A stretch of 64,000 nucleotides of DNA from Strigamia acuminata (lineage: Eukaryota > Arthropoda > Chilopoda > Geophilomorpha > Linotaeniidae), in assembly GCA_949358305.1 (NCBI GenBank), contig OX442314.1, positions 33,909,608 to 33,973,607 on the forward strand, in the 5' to 3' direction. The notes under the pieces were generated by a model. It made no database searches, had not been told where the DNA came from, and worked only from the letters and a program-made list of their open reading frames with translations. Made by a program: the position numbers and the translations under genes. Position 1 is the first letter of the stretch. Each line of letters opens with the position of its first letter. Below, in pieces: positions 45,201-56,065 of this stretch.

Positions 45201-45344
45201 TCCGTTTGTTGTTCCATCTCGACGTCCTCGTCGCCCGAACTGAAGCGGATGCTGGGGACGGAGAGCGTGGACGGTTTACCCTTCAGCATGGCCAACGTCA
45301 TTTTCGGTCTCCGCTTGACGCCGCTCATCGCGTCATTTTCGCAT
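42276..45344 (-). CDS. TEX2: TEX2-like lipid-transfer protein with SMP domain, five exons
   Basis: Coding joins: ATG 45328 (exon 45344-44163), 43593-42628, 42567-42447, 42371-42276 with TAA 42278-42276; that is four coding exons, preceded by a non-coding exon ending at 45407 (donor GG|GTAAGT). Junctions agree with GT-AG and phase. The first coding exon has a disordered acidic/Ser region, WLDDKKNG, and two membrane spans (about residues 245-290, LVTVVAILCFVPLPP...ITGIGLVALFLVV), then a PH-like part. Exon two has the rest of the PH domain (SRKYPLCVHLAV, IYLFARTCRDKEEWY) and the start of the SMP domain (FWDFL, KLPFFMEELTV, TLETKLNLMKL). Exons three to four end it (GTFVVNIPPPPTDR, LVARPKLGEREVT, VTEWIEKKL, LVMPNMDDF). 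TEX2 proteins move lipids at ER contact sites. AATAAA at 42181-42176. Confidence 0.9.
43620..44030. repeat. AT-rich tandem repeat in TEX2 intron
   Basis: More than a dozen imperfect units of about 20 bases of the form CATTAAAATTTTACTTTTTT or CAGTGAAATTTTATTTTT. It fills most of the intron between the first two coding exons. Confidence 0.85.
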
Positions 45345-45407
45345 CTGTAACGGTTGCGAAGGAAATTTTGTTTCACGTTTGTCGTGTGTTGGGTGTTTTA
45401 ACTTACC

Positions 45408-46559
45408 CGGATCATTCTTTTCGCTCGTTTTGTGTAGGAAACAGCGCTAATGTTGTTGCTGTTGCCGCAGCTCGAGAAATGTCTACTCATCAGCAGGTGA
45501 GCGGAAGTAGAATAGAACGGGCGAATGCGACATCTGGCGCGAAGATTTCGAACTTCAACCAACGGCGATTTGAGTTTATAACGAGAAATGTGGAAAGAAA
45601 AATAGCGGGTTTTATTTTTTTTATTTGTTATTTTTTATTGATTTATTATCTCGTTTTTTTTTTTAATGTTTTTTTAAATTGTTTTTTTGTACAAAGTGAG
45701 TTACAGAGATAAGATAAGAGATAGTAAAGAGAATGAAAATGTACTGTACAGTTGCTTATTAGAATTAGTTTACAGTTCAAGGACATTCTTCCTTTTTTGT
45801 TTAAAATATTTTCGTCTTCTGTTTGGGTTTGTAACTTCTTGTTCGTGCCAACTTTGAAATACAGATGGCGCCATTGTTTTCCCACACACTTGGATGTTAT
45901 TTCGTATTAGTTAAGTTTACCTCCCAAATATAAGCCTTTTAAATTCTTTCCTTTTTTAATTCAATTAATTGTCTGTTCCACTGAGGTATTGAGGGATGTG
46001 GTGTTTGTGTTTACATTATCGCTTGTGTTTGCCGCCGTGTGGGGGCGTAAGTGTGGAAGTCACATGACCCAAGGTACCTAAAACAAAAGGTAACGCCAAT
46101 CGAGGCCTGCGCACGGATTTCTCCCGCGCGCGATATGCGCATGACGTCATGTTGCAGCAATTTGACACAAATTATAATCTGTGAATTCCAAGGCTTCCCA
46201 AGGCTTCTAGCTTGCATTCGACCAAGACTAATTTCAACTTGCTCGAAAAATTCTCACTAAAAACCATCCATCTCCATATAAATCTACGAAATCATCCGCA
46301 TTAGAAGGGTAAGAGTTATTATAATAGATCCTAAGCAAATTGCTGCTATATTATTGAATAAAAACTGAAAAATGTAAATTTTTTTATAGAAACGAGTTAT
46401 TTATTCGTAAAAATTCGGCACTGACGTAAATACAGCATTAAACGTTTTCAAACTGGCTCTCGAACACGACGATCACACGATCTCCATTAGGCGGTAAAAA
46501 CGCTCACAAGTTACAGCACGACGAAAAAATTGAAAAGTAAATAAATAAACGATACAGGT
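45408..46559. other. Spacer upstream of TEX2
   Basis: The part next to 45408 should hold the TEX2 promoter. The rest is AT-rich without a convincing frame. A GC-richer patch at 46010-46150 resembles an interspersed repeat but was not identified. Confidence 0.4.
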
Positions 46560-47105
46560 GTATGAAAAATTTAATGATATGTGACTTGCAAGTTTGTATA
46601 TTTCAATATTCTACAAAAAAGTTGTAAAATAAGCAAATAAATGACAAAAACACAAGAATTATGTAATGATAAGTGGTGTGCATGTTTGTATATTTCAATA
46701 TTCTACAAAAAAGTTGTAAAATAAGCAAATAAATGACAAAAACACATGTATTATGTAATTATAAGTGCTGTGCATGTTTGTATATTTCAATATTCTACAA
46801 AAAAGTTGTAAAATAAGCAAATAAATGACAAAAACACATGTATTATGTAATGATAAGTGGTGTGCATGTTTGTATATTTCAATATTCTACAAAAAAGTTG
46901 TAAAATAAGCAAATAAATGACAAAAACACATGTATTATGTAATTATAAGTGCTGTGCATGTTTGTATATTTCAATATTCTACAAAAAAGTTGTAAAATAA
47001 GCAAATAAATGACAAAAACACATGTATTATGTAATTATTAGTGCTGTGCATGTTTGCATATTTCAATATTCTACAAAAAAATTGTAAAATAAGCAAATAA
47101 ATGAC
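46560..47105. repeat. 92-bp satellite array
   Basis: Six copies of a 92-base unit ('tttgtatatttcaatattctacaaaaaagttgtaaaataagc...'), with the tttgtata block at 46593, 46685, 46777, 46869, 46961 and (tttgcata) 47053. The array continues for part of a unit after the inserted element, at 48039. Confidence 0.95.
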
Positions 47106-48038
47106 GGCCATAAATAAAACGCCCCTAAATACTCTGCATTTCCCCCCAAAAAAAGGAATTACCCCCACTTTTTGAACCCCCCAAATAAAACTACTTCCCC
47201 CCTTTTTTCCGAACCCCCCAAAACAACGTAAGAACGTCGTGACGACGTGTCTGTACTAATAACAGATTAGAAGCAACAAACAATGTTATAAAGTCGCACC
47301 ACACATTTAGAAGTCGACAGCCGATGCATCGTCTTATCCCGATTTTAAAACAAATGGTTCGAAATTGGTCTACTAAGCGAAAACCGGAACGTGTCAATGC
47401 CAAATTGTTTGCCAGCAAACCTTCACTTTCGCTGCAACAGATTACGGAGGCTTACAACTGGAAGCGATCAATGCCAGTAATTAAAATCAGGATAGAAGAT
47501 GACACTAAGCGCTAATTCGTTGTTCCTACTCAAAAAAAGACACTGCGCGACACTGAAATTGACAAGTACATACGACAGGTAGACCTTAAAAACTGACGCC
47601 ACTTCGACACGTATATTCAATCAAAGAATACTTTAGGGCTTGTTACCATCGAAAGTAGCAAATGGGACGAAGGGACGTGCACATGTCCCATTTTCTTAAA
47701 AAAATACATGTGTAAACATGTTTTAAGTATAGCTATTGGTGAGAAGCTATATTCAGTTCTACTGGAGGCGAAAAATGTCCCTCTAGGACAAAAAAGGAAA
47801 CGTGGCAGGCCAACAAAGGCTAAAAAGGCATTTGTAATACAATAATTCATTTTTTTTGGGGGGTTAAACGAGCTTTAAGTTTTTTTTTGGGGGGGGGGGG
47901 GAATTCTGTTATTAAGGGGTCAAAAAAGGTTTTTTGGGGGGAAATTAAATATATATTTTTTTATTACTTTTGGGGAAAAATTCAAATGTTTTTTGGGGGG
48001 AAAACTCTTTAAATCTGGGGGGCCATTAAATCATAGCC
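47106..48038 (+). mobile_element. Short Mutator-like element (MULE) with SWIM-domain remnant
   Basis: 933 bases flanked by a 9-bp duplication ATAAATGAC (47097-47105 and 48039-48047), the size typical of Mutator. Inverted ends are imperfect (GGCCATAAATAAAACGCCCC against GGCTATGATTTAATGGCCCC) and continue into opposing C-run and G-run tracts. Inside, on the plus strand, the frame near 47630-47840 reads CTCPIFLKKYMCKHVLSIAI, a SWIM zinc finger (CxC..CxH), followed by an AT-hook-like KRGRPTKAKK. MULE transposases end with SWIM domains. The catalytic region is missing, so this is a deletion derivative that split the satellite. Confidence 0.8.
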
Positions 48039-48130
48039 ATAAATGACAAAATACACGTACTAAAATGCATTTTAATTTTAAAATTCTAATGTAAAATTTA
48101 TTTTTGCCAAATAATTCCACTTGTGCTGTA
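48039..48130. repeat. Right remnant of 92-bp satellite
   Basis: Begins with the duplicated ATAAATGAC and continues AAAATACACGTAC, like the satellite unit. It soon diverges. Confidence 0.6.
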
Positions 48131-48559
48131 GCTGTGTGCAGAAATCGAGGGGGGGCCAACATATCATACTACTCTTTCCCAAAGGATTCACTGCTCAGAG
48201 CACAGTGGGTACAATGATGTAAACGAGCGGATAAGATTAATACTGCAAATGCACGCATCTGTTCTGTGCATTTTTGTCCAGATGATTATGCACGTGATTT
48301 GCAGAGTGAGCTGTTGCAGATAACACCCCGTTAAAAAAAATTGAAAAAAGAAGCAATTCCATCTTTACGGTTAGACAAAGAAGTTCTGTGTGAAAGGACA
48401 TTATCACCTGAGAACACAAATGCACCAGAAACTACACCACTATACTCTGGTTCGACTCAAGAGTATGCCCTTCTAAGAGCCGCATCACTGGTGTAGTGAT
48501 CCAAAAATGTAGTAATAATCATAATAAAAATAAGAACTACTTCCAGAACTACTTCTCCT

Positions 48560-49960
48560 AGTGGAGATTCTTTACTCTACGGTAATACAGACTGGAGTTA
48601 GGAGTAATGCGGCTCGGCCAATGGGAGAAGGGTATACTCTTGAGTCGAACAAGAATATAACAACACCACCAAGGAAAAAAAGAAATGCTTGTAGAAACAT
48701 TCGGAAATCAACATTGGAAACAATAAAAAACATTTCGCCACTAGCACGTCAAAAAGACCAAGCAACTGGCACTGATGAAATAGAGGATCCACGAACAGAA
48801 GTAATGGTGCTGGAAATCGAAAATTTAAAAAACGTACTCGTATCAAATTACTGGAGAACGATACAAAAAAGCCAACAAGAGAAGATGTAGTGATAGGGCT
48901 CTGCTGGCAAAACGTGACACAATAATTAGGCAGTTGCGTGCTAAATCTAGAAAACCGAGGGCGAGCTGTTTGAAAAATGTGCACAAAAATCCATGCCACA
49001 ATAAGCGGACCAAATGGCTGGCAGACCACACAGAAAATGTGGTTGCAAGATTAAACAAGGTCTTTACACAAGGGCAGTTACAGCACATGGCCAAAATGGA
49101 CCTAACCCAAGAAAAAAGGAGCAAAGATGGTCAATTGGACTGCAGATGACATTGCTGCTGCCTTATCAGTGCGAGCAGTGTCACGAAGAGCATATGGGTA
49201 TGTATACATTTAAGGAATATTGGATACTCCTTTCCTGGCTTATCCACTCTTCGCAGATGGACCAGAAATTTTGTGTGCCGGCCAGGTGTACTTTGGGATG
49301 TCCTAACAATTATACAAAAGCAAACTGCTGGTTTCAATGAACGGGAGAAGATGTGTATTTTATCATTTGATGAAATGAATGTAGATGCACGTACATGCTA
49401 CGACCAAACATTGGACAAAATTTTAGGGCCTCACAGGGCTGGACTGGGAACAAATTTATTACCGGGAAATCTGGGTGTCCGGGCCACAATTAATGGAGTC
49501 AGGACAGGCTACAGCAGGCCGCAACAGGCCACAGCGGCCACGGGCCACCGGGAAACTCCCGGTAGCCCGCCGGGCCAGTCCAGCACTGGGGCCTCATAGC
49601 AATGCACGGGTTGTTATGATCAGAGGACTGATAAAAAATTGGAAGCAGCTGATATACTACAACTTTGACGCAGCAATGACACCAGATTTGCTGCGAGAAA
49701 TTGTGAAAGGTGTTGCGAATATTGGTTTGAGAATAGTTGGGATTGTTAATGACATGGGTGGAAAGAATTAGAAGCTATGGAATGACATGGGGGTCAACAT
49801 GACGAAGACACATTTCAGCAATCCTGCTGATGAAACCAAGAGAATCTGGGTTTTTTACGACATTCCTCATTTATTGAAGTTGTTAAGAAACCACTTTTTA
49901 GATTCTGATTTTACATTGGCAAACGGGAAAGTTGTAACCAAATCTCAATTTTTTCAATAA
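48560..49960 (+). mobile_element. P-element-like transposase remnant
   Basis: Several short plus frames align in order with P-type transposases: a KRTKWLADHTE region with coiled-coil, a frame-shifted part reading AAALSVRAVSRRAYGYVY (49150-49205), EKMCILSFDEMNVDARTCYD (the metal-binding core Asp/Glu region), VVMIRGLIKNWKQLIYYNFD, VGIVNDMGGKN, and WVFYDIPHLLKLLRNHFLD. It is broken by frame shifts, in-frame stops and a 155-bp MITE. It has no obvious THAP domain in the part that I can read. An inverted repeat joins 48448-48490 to 48600-48650. Confidence 0.8.
49434..49588. mobile_element. 155-bp hAT MITE
   Basis: Starts CAGGGCTGGACTGG, ends CCAGTCCAGCACTG, flanked by the 8-bp duplication GGGCCTCA (49426-49433 and 49589-49596). 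It sits in the P-type transposase remnant. A piece of a related element lies at 55868-55907. Confidence 0.9.
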
Positions 49961-50099
49961 AAAAAATTTTTGTTTGTGGAATTTAATTTAATTTAATTTA
50001 GATTAATTTAATTTCGGAAATGTCCAAGGTGTAAAATAAAGTATAAATAAAAAAATTAATAAATAAATAAACAAATAAATAAATAAAATATAAAATAAA

Positions 50100-50473
50100 A
50101 AAGTAAATAATAACTCAATGCTTTTCAACAGTGGCTGCAGAGTGACGCTAGGAGGCGTGGCCAAATTTCAGCCAATGATCGCAAAATCACCACATTGGCA
50201 TGAGGAGCGGTCTGTTTATAATTAAAGTGTGGACATATCTTTATTACTTTTCCGTACATTACAGAACATGGATAGTACAACTAGTTCAGGGGGAAATGTT
50301 CCTTGGATCCTTTCAACTCGGAATAACCGGAATGGAATTGTGCACGTCGGTTCGACGTCGACTGGAAAAATGTCACGTTACCAAAACGTATGCAACTTGA
50401 GATGCTATTTAAAGCGATGCAACTTTGTATTTGCATTATATCGTTTCAATTCGAATACAATTAACAACCCACG
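50100..50473 (+). promoter_or_regulatory. Upstream region of copy B
   Basis: Shares blocks with the spacer before copy A (see 1668-2081), including 'tttcaattcgaata'. A CTATTTAAAG TATA-like box is at 50412-50421, about 55 bases before the ATG. Confidence 0.4.
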
Positions 50474-52480
50474 ATGCAATTCGTTTTGGACGTGCCGAGT
50501 CTCCAGGACATTTTATTCGTCAAAACCGCAGTTAGTTTGTGGAAGCGCCACCCGATCACGTGGAAAGAAACAATGATATCACGAAAGCAGCAATGGTTAA
50601 AAGTCGAAAAAGATGTTTACGAGCAAGTGGATAATGTCTTGATTATTCCTGTAGTGTGGAAACCTCAGTTACACACAATAATCAAACATGTTGGCAGGGA
50701 ACTGCGCGATTGGCTCAAAGTGTTAACGACACGCGTTTTCGATCGTCTTTCCGAACCGTTGATGAAATCCCTAACGGAATGCACGCAATGGACGATGCAC
50801 GGGAAATTAGACGTAACAGAAACGGCGCGAGTTCTTTCGAGATTAGAAAGTTTGACGGTCAAAACCCGATTCGACATTGCCTGCATGTTTGCCATCGCGG
50901 ACGAAGTCGAGGAACTCTGGAAAGCATTTACCGATTCTGACGAGGAAAATACACCGGCGGAAAGCCTGATGTACGACTTTTGGAAAACCGTTTCATTCGA
51001 TGTCGATTCACCTCAAATTACCGACGACATGAAATCCGAAGTGTTTTTAAACAGCGTTACGGAACAAAACCAAAGTGCGGTCGAATATCTTTGGTCGACA
51101 ATGCGGGAGAGCGAAAGAACTGCTTTGGTTGCTCAATTTTTGCAGACGGAAAGCGAGTTTGAGCTGTTGATCGAGCAGATAATAACCGATCACATGAACT
51201 ATGACGGTGACGGTTGTAGTCATGGAACCGGCGTCATGTGTTTTCTGCTTTCTCAGATGACCACGAAACAAGTGAATGCCTTGATAGAGTCGCCATTCGG
51301 CCCTCGTCTTTGTTTAGCATTGATTTTCGACTTTTTCACCGTGGATTTGTTCACGCCGTGTATAAGTGAGATTTTAAATGCGATTCCCGGTTATTTCTTC
51401 TATGAGCTAATTCTGGGCTTGATCGAAGCGTCGGAGTTGACTGATTGCCTCCATTTACGTAAAATCAAGCGATGTTTGACGCATTTATGGTCAGAAGCTC
51501 TTCCCGGTCTCAGGAGTTACGTTCAGGGTCATAAATTCGTGTTGGTTGTAACTAAATTGATCAATTCCGAGGATTCGGTCAACATACAATTGCTGCTTAA
51601 GGACTTGAGCGTTGAAACCAGGAGGAGAGTTTTGTCCAAATGTCTGTGCTTGCTTCTTTCGGAAGAGTATTTGTTGAATTGGGATTTCGTCGAGAGCGTG
51701 GCCAAGAAGTCTATCACTACGGGCGAGGAAATGACGAATTTTAAAAAGAGTTGTTCTAAGATCGCTTATAGCGTTTGTAGCATTTTGACCGGAAGTAAGA
51801 GTCAGTGGCAAACAGTTACGAAATTTCTGAGTTTTTGTTTTGCGGATAATCAGACGGAAATAGACAAGTTCTTAAAATCTTTTGGGTTTTGTTATTACAC
51901 AACGGACAGGAGGAAACAAAAGTTCGTGGGTCGACTGCTTTTGCCCCAAATAAGAGGTCACTTGTCTGCGCTAGACAAGAAAGAAAAATGCTCTGCAATA
52001 ACGTGTTACTCGTTCTGTGCGTTGAAAGACGCCGCGAATGTGGAATTTCTTTTTAGGGAGAAGACAGTGGTGGAGATAAGACGAATTCTGTCTTTCTGTT
52101 TTGCTCATATCGTTAGTTTCGATCGTAACTTGGAGACGTTGGATTTTATCGAAGTGGTTGCTGGAGATTTTCTTACGATAGAGGAAGAAATGGATGCCTT
52201 TAAACGACATTGTTCATTTTTTGCATATCAAGTTTGCACCGGTACTTATGACGTCGAAGATGCCGATCAGTGGCCATTGGTGGACAGATTTTTGAATTTT
52301 TGTTTTAGAAATCCTCGGGAACGTCGCAATTTTAAATCTTGTTTTCCGTTCGATTATTTCGCACGGACCGATTTTTCTGACGGCGAGGAGAACTATGAAT
52401 TGGTCGACGAGATGCTCACTTGGTGCGACTTCTCCTCCGATGAAATTGTGGATTTTCGTGCTACTTATCCAGCAAGATGA
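50474..52480 (+). CDS. Copy B: intact 668-residue protein of unknown family
   Basis: The intact member of a family whose second member (copy A) is dead. The protein is all-helical in appearance, rich in Phe, Leu, Cys and charged residues, with no signal peptide or membrane span. It has an internal duplication: residues about 404-480 (FVESVAKKSITTGEEMTNFK, AYSVCSIL, WQTVTKFLSFCF) resemble about 558-640 (FIEVVAGDFLTIEEEMDAFK, AYQVCTGT, WPLVDRFLNFCF), suggesting helical repeats. The ATG at 50474 is conserved in copy A. The frame has no intron, which fits either a retrocopy or an intronless family. The stop and downstream non-coding segment (unit C) match copy A. I do not recognise the family; a scaffold role is only a guess. 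Confidence 0.75.
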   Translation: MQFVLDVPSLQDILFVKTAVSLWKRHPITWKETMISRKQQWLKVEKDVYEQVDNVLIIPVVWKPQLHTIIKHVGRELRDWLKVLTTRVFDRLSEPLMKSLTECTQWTMHGKLDVTETARVLSRLESLTVKTRFDIACMFAIADEVEELWKAFTDSDEENTPAESLMYDFWKTVSFDVDSPQITDDMKSEVFLNSVTEQNQSAVEYLWSTMRESERTALVAQFLQTESEFELLIEQIITDHMNYDGDGCSHGTGVMCFLLSQMTTKQVNALIESPFGPRLCLALIFDFFTVDLFTPCISEILNAIPGYFFYELILGLIEASELTDCLHLRKIKRCLTHLWSEALPGLRSYVQGHKFVLVVTKLINSEDSVNIQLLLKDLSVETRRRVLSKCLCLLLSEEYLLNWDFVESVAKKSITTGEEMTNFKKSCSKIAYSVCSILTGSKSQWQTVTKFLSFCFADNQTEIDKFLKSFGFCYYTTDRRKQKFVGRLLLPQIRGHLSALDKKEKCSAITCYSFCALKDAANVEFLFREKTVVEIRRILSFCFAHIVSFDRNLETLDFIEVVAGDFLTIEEEMDAFKRHCSFFAYQVCTGTYDVEDADQWPLVDRFLNFCFRNPRERRNFKSCFPFDYFARTDFSDGEENYELVDEMLTWCDFSSDEIVDFRATYPAR

Positions 52481-52639
52481 ATCAAAATTTTCAGGTTTTG
52501 TTGTCTTAATTTCTTGTTTATTTTATTTCAGTAAATGTGTAAAATGTAGAAATTTAGTTTTTATTACCGTAATTTATATAGAATTTGTGTGCTCAATATT
52601 TATCTGAATCATTCGAGAAATAAACACATTTTGAAAATA

Positions 52640-53500
52640 AACCTGTGACGTACAAAGTGATAATCCATTACTCATTCCTGGTGCAATAGATTTTATTACA
52701 GGTCGCCATGTTCCGAGCATTCACTCGTTAGATTGTTCCTCTCAGCTGAATTTTTATACATGTCGTGTTGTATGTACACTAGGAAATTTATTACTTCATC
52801 TCGTTGGTTTGGTTTTGCATAGGTGTTTGACGTTCTCAATCCGTTTTAATTTATCCTTCATTTATTAACGAAGTTTTGTCGCCATCATGGCGTCGTCTTT
52901 GTTCTGCTGTTCGTTTGTTTCGTTTATGGCCGCATAGATTTTAGGATTTATCGTGTGAAAACATGCTCGTGAAGACGAAAATTTCGGTCTGTGTTTTTAT
53001 TAACTGTTTCAATTCACTACATTTGATAAATTATTTCTTTTAAATCAATTTTTTCGCTCATATTTTATCTCTGTCGATCAAACTGGCCACGAAATCAAAT
53101 TTTGCATTTCCTTTGTTTTATGACATTTATTTTATTAATTTATTAATTTTTGTTTTGTCTATTTTAGGGTCAAAGCAGTTACTGTGCATCTGAGCCTTCA
53201 CGAAGCAGTTGAATCTTATTAATTCCCAAACAGCACAATTTTGTTTGTTTGGGGGAGGAAAATGTCCATGCCCCAGCCTCCTCGTGGCCTCCCCTGGGTA
53301 CACTGCACTTTTCTTTTTCACTTTTGTTTTGTAATTGTATAGAAAAGTGATTTCAGTACTGTGAGACTGCATTCCAGTTTATGAGTGTAGCATTTACTAA
53401 ACACAATGCTGTGCAGTTAATATTGGTACTGTAAGACTGCATTCCAACTTATGACTGCAGCATTTTACCAAAAAGAATCCCATTTTGGTATTGTAAAATT
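52640..53500 (+). repeat. Non-coding unit C (downstream of copy B)
   Basis: Homologous to units A and B. Blocks: 'ccattactcattcctggtgcaatag', 'cactaggaaatttattacttcatct', 'cgccatcatggcgtcgt', 'ttttagggtc', 'gagccttcac', hairpin, and two 'tactgtaagactgcattcca' repeats (53356-53460). Confidence 0.65.
53251..53305 (+). ncRNA. Conserved hairpin C
   Basis: GGGGAGG (53252-53258) pairs with CCTCCCC (53288-53294), and CCATG (53266-53270) with CGTGG (53283-53287). A base that differs from A restores one more pair in the outer stem. Confidence 0.4.
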
Positions 53501-54019
53501 GCATTTGGTTTCTTTTCGATCAAATTTTATTATTTCAATTGCTAAATCATGCAATAGATTTCTCTTTTGCAAGAATGTCGAGTCTAGTACATTTTCTAAA
53601 TGTTTTCTAAATGTAGTTATAACCTTCCTAGTTTATGATTGCATGCTACCCATAATGCATTGCCATTGCTAGTCAAAACAACATGGCTACCATGTCAGTA
53701 GACAGCCATATTGTAGTATTTGTAACAATCTAGTCTGATTTGAAATTAATCTCATTCTCACAATGGACTGCTTTTGAAAATGTGTGGGCAACAACATTGT
53801 GACTTGTTTATGCACAATTTTTTTTGCATTAACTGTTCTTGGATTTATTGCTAAGTAGTGTATGAAAAACCATCCAACTCGATATTCTTTTTGACAATTG
53901 ATTTTCCAACTACTTATAAGAACAACTTGTAACGCATTATTTACTACATCACAACACTGTGTAATCTGGCCAGTCGCAAGATTTCATCCAAAAATTGTGT
54001 ACCCGCCTGCCATGTTTCA

Positions 54020-54463
54020 TCAAATAATTCTGGTTGTATTTTGCAATTTTGTTCCATTTAATTTGAGTAGATGGTAGGAACCTATGGGTCCAAATGGATG
54101 CAACATACCTATTTGGCAATTTTCTTTTCCAACGCAGAATCTACGTAGTCTGCTCTGACTGGCTGATTGGGAAATTTCACATCTATTTACCCAATCCTGT
54201 GCGCCCATTGCGTCGTCATCTTTAGATTTTTGTTGTTTTGAAGATGAAAATTGTTGATTTTCTGTTTTTTCTTTAAAGAAAAAACCTAAAAACAGCCGAA
54301 GTAGTAGAAAGACTCGAGTCAGTATACAACCCACGGCCAAAAGTATTACGGTAGACCACTTCATTTTTTGAGAAAACAGAAAACATTTATTTCCTATAAT
54401 ATTTTGAGATAAGATTTTAATAAAAAATAAAAATATCACAAAATAGAGTAGGTCTTTCTGCAC
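54020..54463 (-). CDS. Hypothetical small membrane-anchored protein
   Basis: A 147-codon frame in AT-rich spacer. If read from the internal Met (MKWSTVILLAVGCILTRVFL) it starts with a hydrophobic stretch of about 25 residues, like a signal anchor, followed by a charged, Ser/Gln/Lys-rich tail. No family is recognised and no repeat match was noticed. It could be a chance frame. Confidence 0.25.
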   Translation of the reverse strand: MQKDLLYFVIFLFFIKILSQNIIGNKCFLFSQKMKWSTVILLAVGCILTRVFLLLRLFLGFFFKEKTENQQFSSSKQQKSKDDDAMGAQDWVNRCEISQSASQSRLRRFCVGKENCQIGMLHPFGPIGSYHLLKLNGTKLQNTTRII

Positions 54464-54869
54464 AAAACCATAAATTAGAATAAAAATACCGGTATTTAAT
54501 ATATAAAAAGAGGTGGGACAAAATTTTTAGACCACATTATTTTGTGGTCATAGGTTTTAGATCACACTTTTCTCATTAGTGGAATCCCAGGTGTTCAACA
54601 GGAACTGGATACACACGACCTACGGTAGCTCTTTTTTAGCAGAGAACAGGAACTAGATAGTCAAGATCATTTGGGATTAAGTATTTTGACTTAATCCGAA
54701 TGGGGTCTGAACTTTGCACAAGTGCGCTCAGGCGTCATAATCCTTTTAGTCCAATTCTATGATGAATTAAACGAATATTATCATAATACATCTAAAATAA
54801 ATACATCTTGAAATAAATATATTAGAAAAGTACAATCTACGAACGTTTTCATGTATCTACTCCTAAACC

Positions 54870-54985
54870 CGGCGTTTAAACAAACCTGGCATTTATTCGA
54901 GGCCGGCGCTTACAAAGATTTCGGAAGTCGGTTGTCCGGCGCTTAATCGAAAGCCGGTGTTTGATTACGCCCGGCGTTTATTCAA
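54870..54985. repeat. CCGGCGTTTA tandem motif
   Basis: Five to six imperfect units of about 22 bases, such as CCGGCGTTTAAACAAACCTGG and CCGGCGCTTAATCGAAAG. Confidence 0.7.
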
Positions 54986-55867
54986 GGCAGTACGATAATA
55001 ATAATAACAAAATTGTTAAAACAACTGGATACATGTTTTATCTGAAACCAAAGTTGTGTATTAGTAAAGAAACATCAGCATCAATTATTATTAATTATTG
55101 TTTACCTACAGAGTATTCTACCTCAAATGACTCGCCCATTTCAAAGGTTTCCTTCATATAAAAACAGCAAAGGAATCAAACTGGCTGTTTACCTTTGGAA
55201 TATGTATAACATTGAAACAGGACATTGCTTTTCGTAAAACCAATTGGTCGTCATGAGGCCCAAAAGGATGGAAGATGAAGTGCTCTTGTACTAAACTGTA
55301 GTATTTCAGGAATCAAATGTAAGGAATTCCAAAGTATATATTTTCTTATTATTTACTCCGTAAAAAACTGAGAAAAAGGTTATTTGCTTGAATTTGGGGG
55401 AAACCATCACAATTCAGCAATTAGTACTGATTTGAAGTCTTCTTCATTGGCACCAGAAAAGTAGTGCCACAAAACAGTCTTTTATTAACTTCAGCAATCA
55501 TTATAAAGTACAAGAGCCCACCTTTAACAATTATTAAAATTGATTTTACATGTTGTGCTAAAGTTGACTTTATCTTCAAATATGTCAGAAAAGTCATCTA
55601 TTTCATCAATCCATCATCAATAGCAGCCATAAACACCATCCCCAAAATGCTCGCATTTCAATAAGGTCTGAAGGGACCCGTGTATGGTTTGTGTTGAGTG
55701 TTGCGTTCAAATCCTCTAAATACTCTTGTGCATATTTACACATCCAAAATCAAATTGTGAAAAAATTGTTAAAAATCTGGAGGATTGTTGGTTTTTTTTT
55801 GTTGGGCAACAATCTCTTTCGGCCCAGAACGAAATTTGATAATATTTGCTGCCGTCCGACATCCTTG

Positions 55868-55907
55868 TGGGGGAAATTTCCGGTAGCCCACCGGGACAGT
55901 CCAGCAC
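55868..55907. mobile_element. End fragment of the hAT MITE family
   Basis: 'ccggtagcccaccgggacagtccagcactg' matches the right end of the MITE at 49555-49588. Its left end was not found. Confidence 0.6.
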
Positions 55908-56065
55908 TGGCCTATGATGGACACGTGTTTGGCATTTTCTATAAATTATTTTATTTTTAATTTTTCTTATTTTTGAACAAAGATTGCACACTAAATTTCA
56001 TTAGTCATTAAGCTACAATGTAGATAAACTGACAAAACATTCTTCTCATTTTTAGACTAAACTAA

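Noticed and set aside
45329-45376. Start of TEX2 at the upstream Met (45376)
   Set aside because: The sequence before 45345 ends in CCGTTACAG and a matching donor stands at 45407, so these 16 codons are probably intron; Met at 45328 is preferred.
44219-45712. Long plus-strand frame of 497 codons opposite the first TEX2 coding exon
   Set aside because: Arg-rich composition and overlap with the TEX2 exon mark it as an antisense shadow; no domain is visible.
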